Source: CAYJXA01 sp964404595 (GTDB lineage: Archaea > Nanobdellota > Nanobdellia > Woesearchaeales > GW2011-AR9). Taken from it: 8,563 nucleotides of DNA. A program made the translations under genes and the position numbers. A model generated the notes under the pieces. That model ran no database searches, was not told the DNA's origin, and worked only from the letters and a program-made list of their open reading frames with translations. Location of the stretch: NCBI GenBank assembly GCA_964404595.1, contig CAYOKQ010000064.1, forward strand, positions 1-8,563, written 5' to 3'. Shown here one piece after another: positions 6,535-8,563 of the stretch (positions are counted from its first letter, which is position 1; every line of letters begins with the position of its first letter).

Positions 6535-7890
6535 ATGAAACTGTTATTGATCTATCCTCCCTTCTGCTCCCCTACCATATCTCCCTATTCTATATCTTAT
6601 CTCAAAAATTTTGTTGAAAATAATATGCAGATGAATGTAAAATGCCTGGATTTAAACGCGCAGTTTCACCTGCTTAAATTTCCAACGTTCTACCAGCGCC
6701 TAAAACACCAGCACACGCTCCACTCCTATGGTAACCTTTTAGCAGAGTTTGAAAATGAAGCACGAACAATCTACGCTGCAAATCATAAAAAAGTTATTGC
6801 AAAGCAAGAGCCAGAACTGCTGGCACAAATGCTCCAGTTGATAGAACAGGAAAACCCAGACTATGTGGCGTTCAGTTTCATCTACAACAGCCAAGTTTTT
6901 TATGGAAAAGCACTTTTAGAAGCGCTCACGGCCAAAGGAACTGCCTGTATTGTGGGCGGTCCGGCTATGGCAACGGCGCTTCATCAGTATATCTACCTTA
7001 AAAATGAAATAGAACTGATTACGTATTTGGCACAGCGGCACCCAGGCATACAAAAATTTTCTGCAGAAAATTATGATTGCAATACCATTCCAGATTTCAG
7101 TGATTATGCACCAAATGATTATTTGTCCGCAGCGCAAGTAATCCCCATTAAAACCTGCAGCACTTGTTTTTACAAGCAATGCACTTTTTGCACGCATTAT
7201 GCTGATGTGCCTTATCTGGAATTTAATATTAATAATATCCATAAAACAATTGTGCACAGCGGCGCCAAGCATATCTGTTTCATTGATGACATGATCTCTA
7301 AGGATCGGCTGCTGCAAATTGCGCAGATGCTCAGACCACTGGAAGTTACCTGGTGGTGTCAATTGCGCCCCACCAAAGATTTACGGGGACATTTTCAAGA
7401 ACTGTATGACAGCGGGCTTCGCTCTATCGCCTGGGGTGTAGAATCAGGATGCCAGCGTATTCTGAACTTGATGAAGAAAGGAACCAGTATCGGGGACATA
7501 CCAACCATTCTTTCCCAGAGTCACGCAGCAGGGATCAAGAATAGTGTATATATCATGTTTGGCTTCCCCAGTGAAACAAAAGCAGAATTCCTGCAAACCA
7601 TTGCCTTCTTGCAAAAAAATACTCAATTTATTGATTTGGTAAGCACCAGTGTATTTGGACTGCAGAAACGAAGCGCCATCTCTAAAGATCCATTAAAATA
7701 TGGGATTGAAGTAAAAACACAGCTGCGAACGGTACTCGATGAAAAGATAACATATAATGCCCAGAGCGGGCTGCAAAATGAAGAAGCAAAGAAATTAAAG
7801 CGAAAATATAAACGCACCTTGCACAAATTAAATAAAGTCCCTCGTGTATTTGATTACTTTAAGGAGCAGATATTGGTGATTGAAGAATGA
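6535..7890 (+). CDS. B12-binding-type radical SAM protein with CX4CX2C cluster
   Basis: This 451-aa protein begins with the cobalamin-binding-type fold of the class: LLLIYPPF (3-10), NPDYVAFSF (107-115) and CIVGGPAM (138-145). The DxHxxG ligand motif is not visible. The cluster region reads TCSTCFYKQCTFCTHY (207-222), with Cys at 208, 211, 216 and 219. The likely iron-sulfur ligands C211, C216 and C219 form CX4CX2C rather than CX3CX2C; C208 is an extra neighbour. Later barrel motifs are intact: ICFIDDM (247-253), AWGVESG (299-305) and MFGFPSET (341-348). Spacing variants are known in some radical SAM families, so the protein is probably active, but its substrate is unknown. The ATG fits a leaderless start after the TATA box. 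Its 3' end overlaps the msrA start region (ATGA or an 11-nt overlap), so the two are co-transcribed and translationally coupled. Confidence 0.88.
   Translation: MKLLLIYPPFCSPTISPYSISYLKNFVENNMQMNVKCLDLNAQFHLLKFPTFYQRLKHQHTLHSYGNLLAEFENEARTIYAANHKKVIAKQEPELLAQMLQLIEQENPDYVAFSFIYNSQVFYGKALLEALTAKGTACIVGGPAMATALHQYIYLKNEIELITYLAQRHPGIQKFSAENYDCNTIPDFSDYAPNDYLSAAQVIPIKTCSTCFYKQCTFCTHYADVPYLEFNINNIHKTIVHSGAKHICFIDDMISKDRLLQIAQMLRPLEVTWWCQLRPTKDLRGHFQELYDSGLRSIAWGVESGCQRILNLMKKGTSIGDIPTILSQSHAAGIKNSVYIMFGFPSETKAEFLQTIAFLQKNTQFIDLVSTSVFGLQKRSAISKDPLKYGIEVKTQLRTVLDEKITYNAQSGLQNEEAKKLKRKYKRTLHKLNKVPRVFDYFKEQILVIEE
7875..7880 (+). promoter_or_regulatory. Strong ribosome binding site GGTGAT before msrA
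   Basis: GGTGAT complements the archaeal 16S rRNA 3' end. The same hexamer precedes the VapB-like gene at 8464-8469 with 5 nt to its ATG. Here it is 6 nt from ATG 7887 but abuts (and by one base overlaps) the TTG at 7880. It therefore supports ATG 7887, which is out of frame with the MsrA catalytic motif. Confidence 0.65.
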
Positions 7891-8374
7891 AAAAATCAGC
7901 GATGCCGACAATGCACAAAGCAACTTTTGCACCGGCTGTTTTTGGGGCGCCGAAGCTGCCTTTGCAGAGATTGTGGGAGTTATATCTACACAAGTTGGCT
8001 ATACGGGAGGAAAAACAAAGAAACCAACATATGAACAAGTGTGCACCGATAAGACCGGGCATGCTGAAAGTGTAGAAGTCACCTTCGATCCAACAAAAAT
8101 ATCCTATGAGAAGTTGCTCGATATTTTCTGGCAGTGCCACGATCCTACCCAAATGAATGCTCAAGGGCCTGATGAAGGAACGCAATATCGCTCGGCTATT
8201 TTTTATCATTCTAAGGAGCAGCAACAGGAAGCTATGAGATCAAAACAGGAAGAGCAGAAGAAATTAAAGTTGCCCATTGCAACCGAAATTACGAAGGCAA
8301 GAACATTTTATCGTGCCGAGGAATATCATCAGCAGTATTTCAAGAAGAACAAAGGGGTTATGTGTCATATTTGA
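7880..8374 (+). CDS. msrA: Peptide methionine sulfoxide reductase A; 5' end probably frameshifted
   Basis: MsrA reduces methionine-S-sulfoxide in proteins and free methionine, repairing oxidative damage in the cytoplasm. Numbered from TTG 7880, it has catalytic GCFWG (19-23, C20), GYTGG (40-44, Y41), GHAESVEV (60-67, E63), GPDEGTQYRSAIFYH (96-110, D98 and Y103) and a C-terminal GVMCHI with C162 as likely resolving Cys. At 164 aa it is of usual family length. The start is a problem. In this frame TTG 7880 directly follows a TGA, is abutted by the ribosome binding site, and gives an atypical N-terminus (SNFCTGCFWG). ATG 7887, with ideal spacing and an ATGA overlap with the upstream stop, reads in another frame to HKATF, the typical MsrA first strand. 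A single lost T in the run 7925-7928 would explain this. It is either a real mutation, a sequence error, or a slippage site. Confidence 0.9.
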   Translation: MKNEKISDADNAQSNFCTGCFWGAEAAFAEIVGVISTQVGYTGGKTKKPTYEQVCTDKTGHAESVEVTFDPTKISYEKLLDIFWQCHDPTQMNAQGPDEGTQYRSAIFYHSKEQQQEAMRSKQEEQKKLKLPIATEITKARTFYRAEEYHQQYFKKNKGVMCHI

Positions 8375-8397
8375 ATGATAGAAACCACCACATTAAG

Positions 8398-8414
8398 ATT
8401 TTTAGATCAATTTT
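8398..8414 (+). terminator. Possible T-rich terminator after msrA
   Basis: Two short T runs (8399-8403 and 8411-8414) follow the msrA stop by about 25-40 nt. They are plausible archaeal termination signals but weak. Confidence 0.35.
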
Positions 8415-8426
8415 AAACCAAAAATG

Positions 8427-8434
8427 TATATATT
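8427..8434 (+). promoter_or_regulatory. Probable TATA box of the VapB-like gene
   Basis: TATATATT is centred about 44 nt upstream of ATG 8475. A start near 8456 would leave a leader of roughly 19 nt, long enough to hold the GGTGAT ribosome binding site. The following AT-rich stretch (8436-8445) offers a second, less well spaced box. Confidence 0.4.
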
Positions 8435-8463
8435 CATATTATAAGTATTAAAACAGATTATAA

Positions 8464-8469
8464 GGTGAT
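8464..8469 (+). promoter_or_regulatory. Ribosome binding site GGTGAT of the VapB-like gene
   Basis: GGTGAT lies 5 nt before ATG 8475, a textbook archaeal Shine-Dalgarno spacing, and fixes the start of the partial gene. Confidence 0.7.
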
Positions 8470-8474
8470 TCAAA

Positions 8475-8563
8475 ATGACAACATTAACTCTAGCAGTCCC
8501 CACGGAACTTAAACAGAAAATGGATTCTTTTCCAGAGATGAACTGGTCAGAAGTAGCAAGGCA
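8475..8563 (+). CDS. VapB-like antitoxin, N-terminal part only
   Basis: The first 29 complete codons are visible before the window ends. The sequence TTLTLAVPTELKQKMDSFP followed by EMNWSEVAR resembles archaeal VapB-type antitoxins. These start with a DNA-binding ribbon-helix-helix: a beta strand (TLTLAVP), a helix (TELKQKMDSF), then NWSEVAR at the second helix. Such proteins repress their own operon and neutralise a PIN-domain RNase, VapC, usually encoded just downstream, here outside the window. The ATG with its GGTGAT ribosome binding site is a secure start. It could also be another ribbon-helix-helix regulator without a toxin. Confidence 0.7.
   Translation, partial: MTTLTLAVPTELKQKMDSFPEMNWSEVAR

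Noticed and set aside
6916..7362. 148-aa minus-strand open frame
   Set aside because: Lies wholly inside the second radical SAM gene, antisense to conserved motifs, with no promoter or ribosome binding site.
7887..8075. 62-aa open frame starting at ATG 7887
   Set aside because: Its first codons are probably the true msrA 5' end before the frame conflict; after about 7928 it is only an out-of-frame shadow of msrA.
7859..8224. 121-aa minus-strand open frame
   Set aside because: Antisense shadow of msrA, whose conserved motifs are on the plus strand.
8375..8416. 13-codon frame MIETTTLRFLDQF directly after the msrA stop
   Set aside because: Too short, no ribosome binding site, and overlaps the likely terminator region.
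1..8563. tRNA, rRNA, CRISPR array, transposase or integrase
   Set aside because: No cloverleaf-like, rRNA-like or regularly spaced repeat sequence and no such protein was recognised on either strand by eye.

Overview
The window looks like part of a small archaeal genome, most likely from a DPANN-type lineage such as Woesearchaeota or Pacearchaeota; the lineage is inferred from gene content only. Archaeal signs: TTTATATA-like boxes sit about 25-27 nt upstream of several start codons (leaderless mRNAs); the internal or downstream genes carry GGTGAT, complementary to the archaeal 16S rRNA 3' end; there is a tandem Lrp/AsnC regulator and an archaeal-type GspE/TadA secretion ATPase. The DNA is AT-rich and densely coding. 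The two longest non-coding gaps are about 100 nt each, so no stretch over 300 bases lacks a gene. I see no tRNA, rRNA, CRISPR array or insertion sequence.

Left part (1-3564, + strand): a possible gene tail, then a nucleotidyltransferase (MNT) with an N-terminal winged helix, overlapping by 1 nt a HEPN-domain protein. Together they form a HEPN/MNT toxin-antitoxin-type pair. The promoter carries three copies of a TTCACAT half-site between the TATA box and the start codon, which looks like an autoregulatory operator. Twelve nucleotides downstream is a 761-aa type II/IV secretion ATPase with all catalytic boxes, but no membrane platform gene (TadC/GspF type) is next to it.

Middle (3587-6498): a B12-binding-type radical SAM enzyme on the minus strand is divergent from a tandem Lrp/AsnC regulator on the plus strand. 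They share a 98-nt intergenic region with two TATA boxes and inverted repeats, so the regulator may control itself and the radical SAM gene. A 119-aa unrecognised, relatively GC-rich gene follows.

Right part (6535-8563, + strand): a second B12-binding-type radical SAM enzyme with an unusual cysteine cluster, translationally coupled to msrA (methionine sulfoxide reductase A), and then the start of a VapB-like antitoxin cut by the window end. The msrA 5' end appears frameshifted. The best start signal and the expected N-terminal strand (KATF) lie in one frame and the catalytic GCFWG in another, and a single extra T in a T4 run would join them exactly.

No single system ties the window together. 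The most interesting points are the msrA frame conflict, the three-half-site operator of the HEPN/MNT pair, the shared regulatory region of the Lrp-like gene, and the unknown small gene beside the variant radical SAM enzyme.
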